From Microvirga sp. (GTDB taxonomy: Bacteria > Pseudomonadota > Alphaproteobacteria > Rhizobiales > Beijerinckiaceae), in contig JAPSLB010000031.1 of the NCBI GenBank assembly GCA_031181145.1, positions 1-59,528 of the forward strand: a stretch of 59,528 nucleotides of DNA, given 5' to 3'. The notes beneath the pieces were generated by a model. It saw nothing but the letters and a program-made list of their open reading frames with translations, was not told the DNA's origin and searched no databases. Positions within the stretch are counted from its first letter, which is position 1. Each line of letters begins with the position of its first letter. Below are positions 1-8,722 of the stretch, one piece after another. The translations under genes were made by a program, and so were the position numbers.

Positions 1-167
1 CCGGCGGCATCGGTGCGCAGATGATGGCCTTCGCCGAACAGCAGGCGCGTCTCCGTGGCGCCGCGGCCATGGAATTGACCTCCAACAAGACCCGCAGGGA
101 CGCCCACCGCTTCTACGAGCGATTGGGCTATTCACGCTCGCACGAGGGTTTCAAGAAGAAGCTGTGA
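1..167 (+). CDS. GNAT family N-acetyltransferase, C-terminal end (partial)
   Basis: The frame is open from the window edge to a TGA at 165-167 and gives 54 residues. The tail holds the GNAT motif-B pattern: an asparagine-containing strand (ELTSNKTRRDAHRFYERLGY) followed by the helix and terminal strand with the typical HRFYERLGY signature that packs on acetyl-CoA. GNAT enzymes transfer an acetyl group from acetyl-CoA to an amine; the substrate cannot be told from this end. The N-terminal part, including most of the CoA-binding motif A, lies outside the window. Confidence 0.85.
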   Translation, partial: GGIGAQMMAFAEQQARLRGAAAMELTSNKTRRDAHRFYERLGYSRSHEGFKKKL

Positions 168-209
168 GAGTAACGGCCCCTGCTCATTCCTTCCAGCATG
201 AGTCTCTTT

Positions 210-298
210 CGTCATGGCCGGGCCCGTCTCGGCCATCCCGTTTCCAGGAACCGCCGCGCCATCAAGTCGTGGATCCCCGCACAAGGTCAGTGATGATG
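210..298 (+). repeat. Dispersed palindromic intergenic element, copy A
   Basis: This is one of nine copies of an 83-90 bp element. It begins with CGTCATGGCCGGG, continues into a GGCC-based hairpin, and ends near a degenerate tGATGATG. It sits between the GNAT gene and the convergent small exported protein. The right-hand hairpin is eroded compared with copies B and G. Confidence 0.7.
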
Positions 299-316
299 CG
301 GTGGAGGGCGAGATCC

Positions 317-571
317 TCAAGCCCTCGTGCCGCCCTTGAGCCGCGCGTTGCAGGCGCTCCAGAACTTCGGCCATTTCATGCCGGCCTCGGTCTTGCCGCC
401 GGCCTTGGCCTGCTTCCATTCGGCGCTGCACTTCGACAGGCGCTCGCGGGCGGCGAGCTGGGCGGCGGTCGGCTCCTGCTTCGGCTTCGTCTGGGCAGCG
501 GCCGGGACGGTGCCGGCAAAAACCAGGGCCAGGGTGGCGGCGAGGGCCGCGCTCGCGAAACGGTTCATCAT
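317..571 (-). CDS. Small exported protein of unknown function
   Basis: The product is 84 residues from the ATG at 571, preceded by a GGGGA ribosome-binding site. The frame stays open further upstream, but that extension has no signal-peptide character. Residues 1-26 are a signal peptide (MNRF, hydrophobic alanine/leucine core, AAAQ cleavage region). The mature part is a small basic, alanine- and lysine-rich domain with two cysteines (about 48 and 74) around KCSAEWKQAK and WPKFWSACN. This resembles short PsiF-like periplasmic proteins common in Hyphomicrobiales, but the match is only by eye. Function unknown. It is convergent with the preceding gene across repeat copy A. Confidence 0.7.
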   Translation of the reverse strand: MMNRFASAALAATLALVFAGTVPAAAQTKPKQEPTAAQLAARERLSKCSAEWKQAKAGGKTEAGMKWPKFWSACNARLKGGTRA

Positions 572-755
572 GTGGTCCCCATAGGCGCCTTGAGTGGCGC
601 CGTGGCATCTCATAATGAAACATTGAAACATGCAAGGCCCCGGGGGCAGCCATGCACTCTATCCACCGCAAAGCGTGGGCCTTGAGGGTGCGGTATGGGG
701 CGCGATACCTTAGGTTAATGTCAGATCCGCATCGTCACAGAAGGAGAGGCCTGCC

Positions 756-1463
756 ATGGCGGCATCCGCCCAGCAACCGATTGATCTCTATTACTGGCCG
801 ACCCCGAACGGATGGAAGATCACCATCATGCTCGAGGAATGCGGGCTGCCCTACGCGGTCCATCCGGTGAATATCGGCAAAGGCGACCAGTTCAAGCCCG
901 AGTTCCTGGCGATCTCGCCCAACAACAAGATGCCCGCGATCGTCGATCCCGACGGTCCGGACGGGCAGCCGATCTCCGTCTTCGAGTCCGGCGCGATCCT
1001 GCAATATCTCGGCCGCAAGACCGGCCGGTTCTATCCCCAGGACGAGCGCGGACGCGTCGAGGTGGAGCAATGGCTGTTCTGGCAGATGGGCGGCTTCGGC
1101 CCCATGCTCGGCCAAGCGCACCATTTCCGCATCTACGCCCCGGAGAAGGTGCCCTATGCCATCGAGCGCTACACCAACGAGACCAACCGCCTCTACGGCG
1201 TGCTCGACAAGCGCCTCGCGGATCGGGAGTTCGTGGCGGGCGAGTATTCCATCGCCGACATGGCCATCGCGCCCTGGGCCAAGTTGTGGGAGCGCCAGGG
1301 CCAGAACATCGAGGACTTCCCGCACGTGAAGCGCTGGCTCGACGCTGTGCTGGAGCGTCCGGCGGTGATGCGGGCGCTGGAGGTCAATACGGAGGATCGC
1401 GGCTCCTACGACATGAAGGACCCGGCAGTTCAAGCCATCCTCTTCGGCCAGAAGGCGCGGTGA
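756..1463 (+). CDS. Glutathione S-transferase family protein (Ure2/YfcG-like)
   Basis: The 235-residue cytoplasmic protein has an N-terminal thioredoxin-fold GST domain (about 9-90) and a helical C-terminal domain (about 96-220). The start IDLYYWPTPNGWKITIMLEE, the cis-proline region NKMPAIVD and the ESGAILQYL glutathione-binding segment are those of the nu-class/YfcG-YghU group, which act as disulfide-bond reductases or glutathione conjugases. The ATG follows AAGGAGAG at a good distance. It is a single gene, convergent with the DUF2147 gene. The exact substrate is unknown. Confidence 0.9.
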   Translation: MAASAQQPIDLYYWPTPNGWKITIMLEECGLPYAVHPVNIGKGDQFKPEFLAISPNNKMPAIVDPDGPDGQPISVFESGAILQYLGRKTGRFYPQDERGRVEVEQWLFWQMGGFGPMLGQAHHFRIYAPEKVPYAIERYTNETNRLYGVLDKRLADREFVAGEYSIADMAIAPWAKLWERQGQNIEDFPHVKRWLDAVLERPAVMRALEVNTEDRGSYDMKDPAVQAILFGQKAR

Positions 1464-1478
1464 GCCGCTTCATACCGT

Positions 1479-1567
1479 CGTCATGGCCGGGCCTGTCCCG
1501 GTCATCTCTTTCTGGAAAGGCGTGGCGCTCGAGGGGCGGGATCACCGGCACAGGACCGGTGATGACG
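1479..1567 (+). repeat. Dispersed palindromic intergenic element, copy B
   Basis: This is a well-preserved 89 bp copy. The outer ends CGTCAT and ATGACG form a terminal inverted repeat. Hairpin 1 is GGCCGGGCCTGTCCCGG-like and hairpin 2 is ACCGGcacaggACCGGT. It fills the space between the convergent glutathione transferase and DUF2147 genes and could act as a bidirectional transcription stop (inference). Confidence 0.8.
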
Positions 1568-1577
1568 TTGGGTGTAC

Positions 1578-1982
1578 TCAGTTCAGCTTCGCCCAGGTCT
1601 GCGAGCGGCAGATCAGGCCGCCGAGGACGCAGCCGGAAAGCTGCATCGTCTTGCCCGCAAAGGACATCTTGCCCGTATAGGTCTTGCCGTCCTTGTAGTT
1701 GTAGAGCTGGCCCGTGAAGCCCTCCCCGGAGGGCCGGATGTCGGAGATCATCTGGACGCCGACGAGGCTGCGGCCCCTCAAGCTGGCATCGGGATTGTTC
1801 GCGTCCTTGGCGTCGCCCCGAACGGAAATGATGGTTCCGCAATAGGCTTGGCCGCAGCGCGCGATCCGCACCCGGGTTTCCCCGCTCTCGCTGAGATAAG
1901 TGCCGCTCGGGTCCCGGGCCTGCGCGTGGGCCGCCCCTGTCAGCAGGCAAAGCCCGAGGGCTGAGAGGATCAAGGATCTCAT
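1578..1982 (-). CDS. DUF2147 family exported protein
   Basis: The 134-residue protein has a cleavable signal peptide (about 1-20, ending AHAQA). The DUF2147 domain follows: the opening DPSGTYLSESGETRVRI strand, a CGxxYCGTI cysteine pair, the central GxxxYNYKDGKTYTGKM segment, and a C-terminal LxGCVLGGLICRSQTW. Family members are small lipocalin-like periplasmic proteins of unknown role. The start is supported by GGAGGAAA just upstream of the ATG. It is convergent with the GST gene across repeat copy B. Confidence 0.88.
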   Translation of the reverse strand: MRSLILSALGLCLLTGAAHAQARDPSGTYLSESGETRVRIARCGQAYCGTIISVRGDAKDANNPDASLRGRSLVGVQMISDIRPSGEGFTGQLYNYKDGKTYTGKMSFAGKTMQLSGCVLGGLICRSQTWAKLN

Positions 1983-2087
1983 AGGTTTCCTCCAAGTCGG
2001 CCTTCATCGGACCGATCAGGGGAAAGACTAGAGGAGACGGCCCGGCTTTCCAACAAGGTGATAACCTTCGCAAGCGCGAAAAGGCGC

Positions 2088-2116
2088 TTGAGGGGGAGGG
2101 GTCTCGCCGCTATAAG
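2088..2116 (+). promoter_or_regulatory. Probable sigma-70 type promoter for ndk
   Basis: TTGAGG at 2088-2093 and TATAAG at 2111-2116 are separated by exactly 17 bases, about 45 bases before the ndk start codon. The -10 hexamer differs from consensus only at its last base. No experimental start site is known here. Confidence 0.55.
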
Positions 2117-2160
2117 CGCCGGACTTTCCCGATTATCATTTCTCACAAGGGTGACCTGTC

Positions 2161-2583
2161 ATGGCCATCGAGCGTACCTTCTCCATCATCAAGCCCGACG
2201 CGACCGAGCGTAACCTGACCGGTGCCATCAATGCCGTCATCGAGAACGCCGGCTTGCGCATCGTTGCCCAGAAGCGCGTCCTCATGTCCCGCCGCGAGGC
2301 CGAGACCTTCTACGCGGTCCACAAGGAGCGTCCCTTCTTCGGCGAGCTCGTGGACTTCATGATCTCCGGCCCGGTCGTCGTGCAGGTCCTCGAAGGCGAG
2401 AACGCCGTTCTCCGCTATCGCGAGATCATGGGCGCCACCAACCCGGAGAGCGCCGCCGAGGGCACGATCCGCAAGCTCTACGCCAAGTCCATCGGCGAGA
2501 ACTCGGTCCATGGCTCCGACAGCGTCGAGAACGCCAAGATCGAGATCGCCCAGTTCTTCTCGGGCAACGAGATCGTCGGCTGA
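2161..2583 (+). CDS. ndk: Nucleoside diphosphate kinase
   Basis: The 140-residue protein moves the gamma-phosphate of ATP onto NDPs through a phospho-histidine and so balances the NTP and dNTP pools. The family core is complete: the opening [11 protein letters not shown] strand, the [11 protein letters not shown] loop, and the active-site signature NSVHGSD with the catalytic histidine at 117. Length is normal for a bacterial Ndk. It has its own promoter (2088-2116) and a strong intrinsic terminator (2614-2640), so it is most likely monocistronic. It resides in the cytoplasm. Confidence 0.98.
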   Translation: MAIERTFSIIKPDATERNLTGAINAVIENAGLRIVAQKRVLMSRREAETFYAVHKERPFFGELVDFMISGPVVVQVLEGENAVLRYREIMGATNPESAAEGTIRKLYAKSIGENSVHGSDSVENAKIEIAQFFSGNEIVG

Positions 2584-2613
2584 GCCCTTCCGGCTGGCCG
2601 AGCAGACCATCGA

Positions 2614-2640
2614 GGCCGCCTCCGGGCGGCCTTTTCTTTT
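2614..2640 (+). terminator. Intrinsic terminator downstream of ndk
   Basis: A perfect 7 bp stem (GGCCGCC / GGCGGCC, 2614-2620 with 2625-2631) with a TCCG loop is followed by TTTTCTTTT. It lies about 30 bases past the ndk stop codon. Confidence 0.92.
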
Positions 2641-2737
2641 GGGCCGACGTTCTGCCTGTTTCCCTCTCCCTCGCATGGAGGAGGGTAGAAAAAGCGGTCT
2701 TTTCTTTGCGCTCCCGCTCCGTCATCATGCGCCGGCC

Positions 2738-4891
2738 ATGAACCAAGCTCCCCGCATCGAACAACGCCCCTCCGTCTGCCCGCACGATTGCCCCTCCGTC
2801 TGTTCCCTCTCCGTTGAGGTGATCGGCGGGCGCAGCATCGGGCGCGTTCACGGAGCGAAGACCAACAGCTACACGGCCGGCGTGATCTGCGCGAAGGTGG
2901 CGCGTTACGCGGAGCGCATTCACCATCCGGAACGGCTCCTCTATCCGCTGAAGCGCAGCGGACCGAAGGGGGCCGGCCGGTTCGAGCGCATTTCCTGGGA
3001 CGAAGCGCTCGATATTGTCGCCAAGGCGTTCCTGAAGGCTGAGGGTGAGTTCGGCTCGCAATCCGTCTGGCCCTATTATTACGCGGGCACCATGGGCCTC
3101 GTGATGCGCGACGGCATCAACCGCCTGCGCCATGTGAAGAAATATTCGGGCCAGTATTCCACCATCTGCACGCCCATGGGCTGGACCGGCTACGTGGCGG
3201 GCACGGGCAAGCTGGCGGGTGCGGACCCGCGCGAGATGGCCGTGTCGGATTGCGTGGTGATCTGGGGCACGAACCCGGTTCACACCCAGGTTAACGTGAT
3301 GACCCACGCCATGCGCGCCCGCAAGGAGCGCGGGGCCAAGATCGTCGCAGTCGACATCTACATGAACGCCACCATGAAGCAGGCCGACATGGCGCTTCTG
3401 GTGAAGCCCGGAACCGACGGGGCGCTCGCCTGCGCGGTCATGCACGTGCTCTTCCGCGACGGCCATGCGGATTGGGATTATCTGGAGCGCTACACCGATC
3501 ATCCCCGTGAGTTCGAGGCGCATCTGAAGACCCGCGACCCGGCCTGGGCCGCTTCGATCACCGGGCTGTCGGTGGAGGAGATCGAGGCTTTCGCCAAGCT
3601 CGTGGGCGAGACCAAGCGCACGTTCTTCCGCCTCGGTTACGGCTTCGGCCGCCAGCGCAACGGCGCAGTGAACATGCATGCGGCGGCGTGCATCCCGGCG
3701 GTGACCGGCGCCTGGCAGGTCGAGGGCGGTGGCGCGTTCCACTCGAACAGCGGCATCTTCCGCTGGAACAAGGCGCTTATCGAGGGACACGAGGCGATCG
3801 ATCGCTCGATCCGCCAGCTCGACCAGTCGCAGATCGGTCGCGTTCTGACGGGCGACCCGGATGCGCTCTACGACGGGCCTCCCGTGAAGGCGTTGCTGAT
3901 CCAGAACACCAATCCCGTCTCCGTCGCGCCGGAGCAGGAGCTGGTGAAGCGGGGCTTCGCCCGCGAGGACCTGTTCGTCTGCGTGCACGAGCAGTTCATG
4001 ACCGAGACCGCGATGATGGCGGACATCGTGCTGCCCGCGACCATGTTCATGGAGCACGACGATCTTTATTCCGGCGGCGGACACCAGCATTTCCAGATCG
4101 GGCCGAAGCTCATCGATCCCCCGGGCGAATGCCGGTCGAACCACGAGGTCATCCGGGCGCTCGCCAAGCGCCTGGGCGCGGAGCACCGTGCCTTCGACAT
4201 GGAGCCGCGCGAAATCATCGACTGGACCCTGCGCCATTCAGGCTGGGGCGGGATCGAGGAGCTGGAGGCGGTGGTTCACAGGGACGTGCAGCCGCCCTTC
4301 GAGGAAGCGCATTATCTGAAAGGGTTCGGCTATCCGGACGGCCGGTTCCGCTTCAGGCCGGACTGGACCGCGGTACCCTCCTACAACAACGGGCCGATGG
4401 GACCCCATGCCCAGATGCCCACCTTCCCGGACCATTGGGCTGTGATCGAGGCGGAGACGGAGGAATATCCGTTCCGCCTCGCGACGAGCCCGGCCCGCAG
4501 CTTCCTGAACTCCTCCTTCACCGAGACGCCCGGCTCCGTCGCCAAGGAGGGCAGGCCGGAGGTGATGATCCACCCCCTCGATGCCGAGCCGCGGGGCATC
4601 GCGGACGGCGACTGGGTGAAGCTCAGGAACCACCGGGGCGAGGTTTTCCTGCGCGCAAGGCTCTTCGACGGCGTGCGGCGCGGGGTGCTGATCGCCGAAG
4701 GCATCTGGCCCAACAAGGCCCATCCCAAAGGCCGGGGCATCAATACGCTGACGGGCGGCGACCAGGTGGCGCCCTATGGCGGCGCGGCTTTCCACGACAA
4801 CCGGGTGGCTCTGGAGAAGGTGGATGCGGATCTGGCGGTCGAGGCCCCGCCCATCGCCATTCGTGAAAGAGCCGAACCGGTCCTCGGTTGA
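2738..4891 (+). CDS. Molybdopterin-dependent oxidoreductase (DMSO reductase family), orphan
   Basis: The product is a 717-residue member of the BisC/DMSO-reductase superfamily (COG0243). An N-terminal 4Fe-4S site is visible as CPHDCPSVC plus a fourth cysteine in GVICAK about 30 residues on. Then come the molybdopterin domains (SDCVVIWGTNPVHT, IVAVDIYMNAT, LLIQNTNPVSVAPEQ, ADIVLPATMFMEHDD) and the C-terminal MGD-binding beta-barrel (about 590-700). There is no twin-arginine signal, so it should be cytoplasmic. The ATG at 2738 was chosen because the Fe-S motif follows directly; an in-frame ATG at 2675 is possible, and neither has a strong ribosome-binding site. No electron-transfer subunit or maturation chaperone is adjacent. 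Substrate unknown. Confidence 0.9.
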   Translation: MNQAPRIEQRPSVCPHDCPSVCSLSVEVIGGRSIGRVHGAKTNSYTAGVICAKVARYAERIHHPERLLYPLKRSGPKGAGRFERISWDEALDIVAKAFLKAEGEFGSQSVWPYYYAGTMGLVMRDGINRLRHVKKYSGQYSTICTPMGWTGYVAGTGKLAGADPREMAVSDCVVIWGTNPVHTQVNVMTHAMRARKERGAKIVAVDIYMNATMKQADMALLVKPGTDGALACAVMHVLFRDGHADWDYLERYTDHPREFEAHLKTRDPAWAASITGLSVEEIEAFAKLVGETKRTFFRLGYGFGRQRNGAVNMHAAACIPAVTGAWQVEGGGAFHSNSGIFRWNKALIEGHEAIDRSIRQLDQSQIGRVLTGDPDALYDGPPVKALLIQNTNPVSVAPEQELVKRGFAREDLFVCVHEQFMTETAMMADIVLPATMFMEHDDLYSGGGHQHFQIGPKLIDPPGECRSNHEVIRALAKRLGAEHRAFDMEPREIIDWTLRHSGWGGIEELEAVVHRDVQPPFEEAHYLKGFGYPDGRFRFRPDWTAVPSYNNGPMGPHAQMPTFPDHWAVIEAETEEYPFRLATSPARSFLNSSFTETPGSVAKEGRPEVMIHPLDAEPRGIADGDWVKLRNHRGEVFLRARLFDGVRRGVLIAEGIWPNKAHPKGRGINTLTGGDQVAPYGGAAFHDNRVALEKVDADLAVEAPPIAIRERAEPVLG

Positions 4892-4940
4892 ACGGGAGGG
4901 GCCTCCTTCCTTTCCCGCGGGGAGGCTTAAGGAACCACCA

Positions 4941-5029
4941 CGTCATCACCGGCCTTGTGCCGGTGTCCCGATCCTTTGATCGCCGCGCCCATCAGAAGCG
5001 GGAGGGCCGGGTCAATCCCCGCCATGACA
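4941..5029 (-). repeat. Dispersed palindromic intergenic element, copy C
   Basis: This 89 bp copy is in inverted orientation (CGTCATCACCGGCCTTGTGCCGG first, GGCCGGG...CCATGACa last). It separates the convergent molybdopterin oxidoreductase gene and purN. Confidence 0.75.
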
Positions 5030-5066
5030 AGGCCACGGCAATGGGAGGGCCATGACGAGGAGGCGC

Positions 5067-5711
5067 CTATGCCGGCGAGCGGAGTGCGCCTTCGCCGTTC
5101 CAGCGGCCCGAGAACACAACGCGCCCGCCCTCGAGCCGGGCGCTGCCGTCGCAGATCATGCGCAGGGCCTGCGGGTAGAGCACGTGCTCCTGCACGAGGA
5201 TGCGCGCGGCGAGGCTCTCTTCCGTGTCGCCGGGAACGACCGGTACGGCAGCCTGGGCGATGATGGGACCCGCATCGAGCTCCGGCACCACGAAATGCAC
5301 CGTGCAGCCATGGATGAGCACGCCTTCCTCCAGTGCGCGCCGATGGGTGTGCACTCCGCGGAACAGAGGCAGGAGAGAGGGGTGGATGTTGATCATTCGT
5401 CCGGCCCAGCGCTCCACGAATTCCTCGGTGAGCACCCGCATGAAGCCGGCGAGGCAAATGAACTCGATGCCATGCTCGACGAGCAGCGCATCCATAGCCT
5501 GCTCGAAGCTTTCGCGGGTCGGGTGGGTCTTGTGATCGACGATGGCCGTCGCGATGCCCGCAGTCCGCGCCCGCTCGATCCCCGCCGCGCCGGGGCGGTT
5601 GGACAGCACCAGGGCGATCTCCGCCGGGAAGCCGGGCGCGGAAGCGGCCTCGATCAGCGAGACCATGTTGGACCCGCGCCCGGAGATCAGAACGGCGACG
5701 CGGCGGGCCAT
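5067..5711 (-). CDS. purN: Phosphoribosylglycinamide formyltransferase
   Basis: The 214-residue enzyme uses 10-formyl-tetrahydrofolate to formylate GAR, the third step of de novo purine synthesis. Visible signatures are the phosphate-binding loop SGRGSN (10-15), the catalytic region with INIHPSLLPLFRG (Asn and His) and the aspartate in PELDAGPII. The start codon overlaps the purM stop by one base (TGATG), so the two are translationally coupled. A slightly extended C-terminus is within the normal range. Confidence 0.97.
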   Translation of the reverse strand: MARRVAVLISGRGSNMVSLIEAASAPGFPAEIALVLSNRPGAAGIERARTAGIATAIVDHKTHPTRESFEQAMDALLVEHGIEFICLAGFMRVLTEEFVERWAGRMINIHPSLLPLFRGVHTHRRALEEGVLIHGCTVHFVVPELDAGPIIAQAAVPVVPGDTEESLAARILVQEHVLYPQALRMICDGSARLEGGRVVFSGRWNGEGALRSPA

Positions 5712-6778
5712 CAGAGCTTGAGCGACCCTGCGGTCCGGACACGCTCGCCCTCCGCATGGGCGATGGTCTCGCCGATGCGCACCGGGCTCTCGCCCGCCTG
5801 ACGGAGGCGCTCGATGACCGCGTCCGACTTGCCGGCGTCCGCTACCACGATCATCCCGACGCCGCAGTTGAAGGTGCGCAGCATCTCCGCTTCCGCGACG
5901 CCCCCGGTCCGGCTGAGCCAGCCGAACACGGGCGGCACGGCGATGGCCTCGAGATCGAGCCGCACGCCGATGCCGTCGGGCAGCACGCGCGGGATATTGT
6001 CGGGGAAGCCGCCGCCTGTGATGTGGCAGAGGGCATTGATCCCGTCGCCGCCCCTCAGCACCTGGAGGAGGGGCTTCACGTAGATCCGGGTCGGCTCAAG
6101 AAGTGCCTGGGCCAGGGTCTTGCCCGACGCGAAGGGAGCGGGGCCATCCCAGGCGAGGCCGGAATGCTCCACGATGCGGCGAACGAGCGAGAAGCCGTTG
6201 GAATGCACGCCGGAGGAGGGCAGGCCGATGAGCACGTCTCCCGCCTTCACGTCCTTCGGCAGCAGGGTGCCGCGCTCTGCGGCGCCCACGGCGAAGCCTG
6301 CAAGGTCGTAATCGCCCTTGGCGTAGAGGCCCGGCATCTCCGCCGTCTCACCGCCGATCAGGGCGCAGCCCGCCTGGAGGCAACCCTCGGCGATGCCCCT
6401 CACGATGTGGACGCCCACCTCGGGCGAGAGCTTTCCGGTGGCGAAATAGTCGAGGAAGAAGAGGGGTTCCGCGCCCTGCACGATGATGTCGTTCACGCAC
6501 ATGGCCACGAGATCGATGCCGATCGTATCGTGAATGCCGGTGTCGATGGCGATCTTCACCTTGGTGCCGACGCCGTCGTTGGCGGCCACCAGGATCGGGT
6601 CCCGGAAGCCTGCGGCCTTCAGGTCGAAGAGACCTCCGAACCCGCCGATTTCCGCATCCGCCCCGGGGCGGCGCGTAGACCGCACCAGGGGTTTGATCTG
6701 GTCGACCATGGCATTGCCCGCGTCGATATCGACGCCCGCTTGGGCATAGGTCAGGCCGTTCGTCTGTTTCTCGCTCAT
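5711..6778 (-). CDS. purM: Phosphoribosylformylglycinamidine cyclo-ligase
   Basis: The 355-residue AIR synthetase closes the imidazole ring of FGAM with ATP, two steps after PurN in the purine pathway. The family pattern is clear: [14 protein letters not shown], the glycine-rich [44 protein letters not shown], and [11 protein letters not shown]. An upstream GTG at 6784 is in frame, but the ATG at 6778 gives the typical MSEKQ-type start. It forms a two-gene operon with purN. A 6 bp hairpin (6784-6800) overlaps the leader just before the start and may touch ribosome access; this is only an observation. Confidence 0.97.
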   Translation of the reverse strand: MSEKQTNGLTYAQAGVDIDAGNAMVDQIKPLVRSTRRPGADAEIGGFGGLFDLKAAGFRDPILVAANDGVGTKVKIAIDTGIHDTIGIDLVAMCVNDIIVQGAEPLFFLDYFATGKLSPEVGVHIVRGIAEGCLQAGCALIGGETAEMPGLYAKGDYDLAGFAVGAAERGTLLPKDVKAGDVLIGLPSSGVHSNGFSLVRRIVEHSGLAWDGPAPFASGKTLAQALLEPTRIYVKPLLQVLRGGDGINALCHITGGGFPDNIPRVLPDGIGVRLDLEAIAVPPVFGWLSRTGGVAEAEMLRTFNCGVGMIVVADAGKSDAVIERLRQAGESPVRIGETIAHAEGERVRTAGSLKL

Positions 6779-6862
6779 GGGCACACCCCGTGTTGGGGTG
6801 GGCAGTAAGACGAGAGAGGGCGGGAGGCAAGGCTTTTTGGGATTCTCGCGCGCCTACCCTGC

Positions 6863-6952
6863 CGTCATCCCCATCCCCGTGCCGGTGGTCCGGATCCGTC
6901 GAGCGCCGCGCCTTTCCTCTTCGGGTTGGCCGGGACGAGGCCGGCCATGACG
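6863..6952 (-). repeat. Dispersed palindromic intergenic element, copy D
   Basis: This 90 bp copy in inverted orientation ends in GGCCGGGACGAGGCCGGCCATGACG. It is the only copy between divergent genes (purM and the phosphatidyltransferase). The rest of 6779-7047 shows no gene. Confidence 0.75.
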
Positions 6953-7047
6953 AGAGAAGGCTATGACGAGGACATTCTCGAGGAGGGCTTGTCCTAAAGG
7001 GCCTCGGACATTGAACTTAGGCCCTCAACCCGGCATCATTCCGTACA

Positions 7048-7578
7048 ATGACCATTCCGAACCTCATCACCATCGCCCGGCTCATCATGGTCCCCGTCGT
7101 GATCGTCATGATCATGCAGGAACGGTGGGCGGCGGCCTTCATTCTGTTTGTCGTGGCCGGCATCTCGGATGGGATCGACGGCTTCATCGCCCGTCATTTC
7201 AACATGAGAAGCGAGTTCGGAGCCTATATCGATCCCCTGGCCGACAAGTCCCTGCTGGTCTCGATCTATGTCGCTCTCGCGGTCGTGGGGGCGATCCCGA
7301 GCTGGCTGGCCATCGTCGTGGTATCGCGGGATGCGATGATCGTGTCCGCCGTGCTCCTGTCCTGGGTCATGAGCCGGCCGGTGGAGATCAAGCCGATTAT
7401 GGTAAGCAAGCTGAACACCGTGGCGCAGATCGGCTTCGCGGCCTTCGCGCTCGCCGCCAATGCCTATGGTGTGGAGCTGGCCGGGCTCGAGGACATCGCG
7501 ATGCTGGCCGTCGCCACCTTGACCGTAGCTTCCGCAGCTGCCTATCTCGGGGGCTGGCTGCGGCACATGGCTGCTTAA
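7048..7578 (+). CDS. CDP-alcohol phosphatidyltransferase family protein
   Basis: The 176-residue integral membrane enzyme carries the complete CDP-alcohol phosphotransferase motif DG-x2-AR-x8-G-x3-D-x3-D at 44-66 (D44 G45 A48 R49 G58 D62 D66). About five or six hydrophobic helices are visible. The family exchanges CMP for an alcohol on CDP-diacylglycerol; size and motif context fit a PgsA-like or cardiolipin-synthase-like enzyme, but the acceptor cannot be fixed. It is the first gene of a run reaching ppx, 31 bases before the AI-2E permease gene. There is no clear ribosome-binding site before this ATG. Confidence 0.88.
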   Translation: MTIPNLITIARLIMVPVVIVMIMQERWAAAFILFVVAGISDGIDGFIARHFNMRSEFGAYIDPLADKSLLVSIYVALAVVGAIPSWLAIVVVSRDAMIVSAVLLSWVMSRPVEIKPIMVSKLNTVAQIGFAAFALAANAYGVELAGLEDIAMLAVATLTVASAAAYLGGWLRHMAA

Positions 7579-7609
7579 GGCCCTCAGAGGGTTCGGGTAT
7601 GGAGTACCG

Positions 7610-8722
7610 ATGACGATCCAACGGCAGATCGGATTCTGGATTGCGGCGCTGGTCGTGGCGGTGCTCCTGATCTTCGTGCTGCGCGGCATCCTACTGCCGT
7701 TCGTGGCGGGCTTCGCCCTGGCCTATCTGCTCGATCCCCTGGCGGACCGGATGCAGAAGATCGGAATCGGCCGCCTGGGGGCCAGTCTCCTGATCCTGGT
7801 GCTCTTCGTCCTCTTCTTCATCATCACGCTCATGATCCTGGTGCCGTTCGCAGCCCAGCAGGTCGGGGCCTTCGTCGAGAGAGTCCCGAGCTATGTGGCG
7901 AGATTGCAGGAACTGGCGAACGAGCAGCTCAGACCTCTTCTCGACCGGCTCGGCGCCAACGGCTCCTTGCCGGAGATGCAGACTTCCGTTGGCAACCTGA
8001 TCAGTCAGGGCGTGGCCTGGATCGCCGCCTTCCTTCAAGGACTCTGGTCCGGCGGACAGGCGCTCATCAGCATCTTCTCCCTGCTCGTCGTGACGCCGGT
8101 GGTGGCGTTCTACATGCTCGTGGATTGGGACCGCATGGTGAAAACGGTGGATTCCTGGATGCCGGTCCGGCAGCGGGAGACCATTCGCACCATTGCCCGC
8201 GACATCGACCGAGCGATTGCGGGCTTCGTGCGCGGGCAGGCGCTGGTCTGCCTGATCCTCGGCACCTTCTACGCGGTGGGGCTTGCCCTGATCGGACTGA
8301 ACTTCGGGCCTCTGATCGGCATGACCGCAGGCCTCCTGAGCTTCATCCCCTATGTGGGTTCGCTCACCGGCCTCATCCTGTCCATGGGCGTGGCCATCGT
8401 GCAGTTCTGGCCCGACTGGACAATGATCCTGGCGACGCTCGGCATCTTCGTGTTCGGCCAGTTCGTGGAAGGCAACATCCTCTCGCCAAAGCTGGTGGGG
8501 GATTCCGTGGGGCTTCACCCGGTCTGGCTGATGTTCGCCCTTCTGGCCTTCGGCGCCCTGTTCGGGTTCCTGGGCCTCCTCCTGGCCGTGCCGCTCGCCG
8601 CCGCCATCGGCGTGATCGCGCGCTTTGCGTTGCAGCAATATCTGGCGAGCCCGCTCTACCGCGGCGCGGAGCCGGCGGTGATCCACCCGAAGGTCGAGGA
8701 CAAGGCCGATTTCGATGCGTGA
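7610..8722 (+). CDS. AI-2E family transporter (PerM-like permease)
   Basis: The 370-residue polytopic protein has the layout of the AI-2E/UPF0118 family. Two N-terminal helices (about 6-60) and a third at about 63-85 precede a long soluble segment with VERVPSYVARLQELA. A C-terminal block of helices follows, containing GFVRGQALVCLILGTFYAVGL and LSFIPYVGSLTG, then the family-typical FVFGQFVEGNILSPKLVGDSVGLHP. Members export small molecules or ions; the substrate of this one is unknown. A GGAG site lies 9 bases before the ATG. The end overlaps hdaA by 8 bases. Confidence 0.93.
   Translation: MTIQRQIGFWIAALVVAVLLIFVLRGILLPFVAGFALAYLLDPLADRMQKIGIGRLGASLLILVLFVLFFIITLMILVPFAAQQVGAFVERVPSYVARLQELANEQLRPLLDRLGANGSLPEMQTSVGNLISQGVAWIAAFLQGLWSGGQALISIFSLLVVTPVVAFYMLVDWDRMVKTVDSWMPVRQRETIRTIARDIDRAIAGFVRGQALVCLILGTFYAVGLALIGLNFGPLIGMTAGLLSFIPYVGSLTGLILSMGVAIVQFWPDWTMILATLGIFVFGQFVEGNILSPKLVGDSVGLHPVWLMFALLAFGALFGFLGLLLAVPLAAAIGVIARFALQQYLASPLYRGAEPAVIHPKVEDKADFDA

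Noticed and set aside
2426..4237. Long open frame antisense to the molybdopterin oxidoreductase gene
   Set aside because: Shadow frame; no recognisable domain, and the real gene is intact.
6784..6800. CACCCC-gtgtt-GGGGTG hairpin before purM, considered as a riboswitch or attenuator
   Set aside because: Only 6 bp, no aptamer-like structure around it and no alternative hairpin seen.
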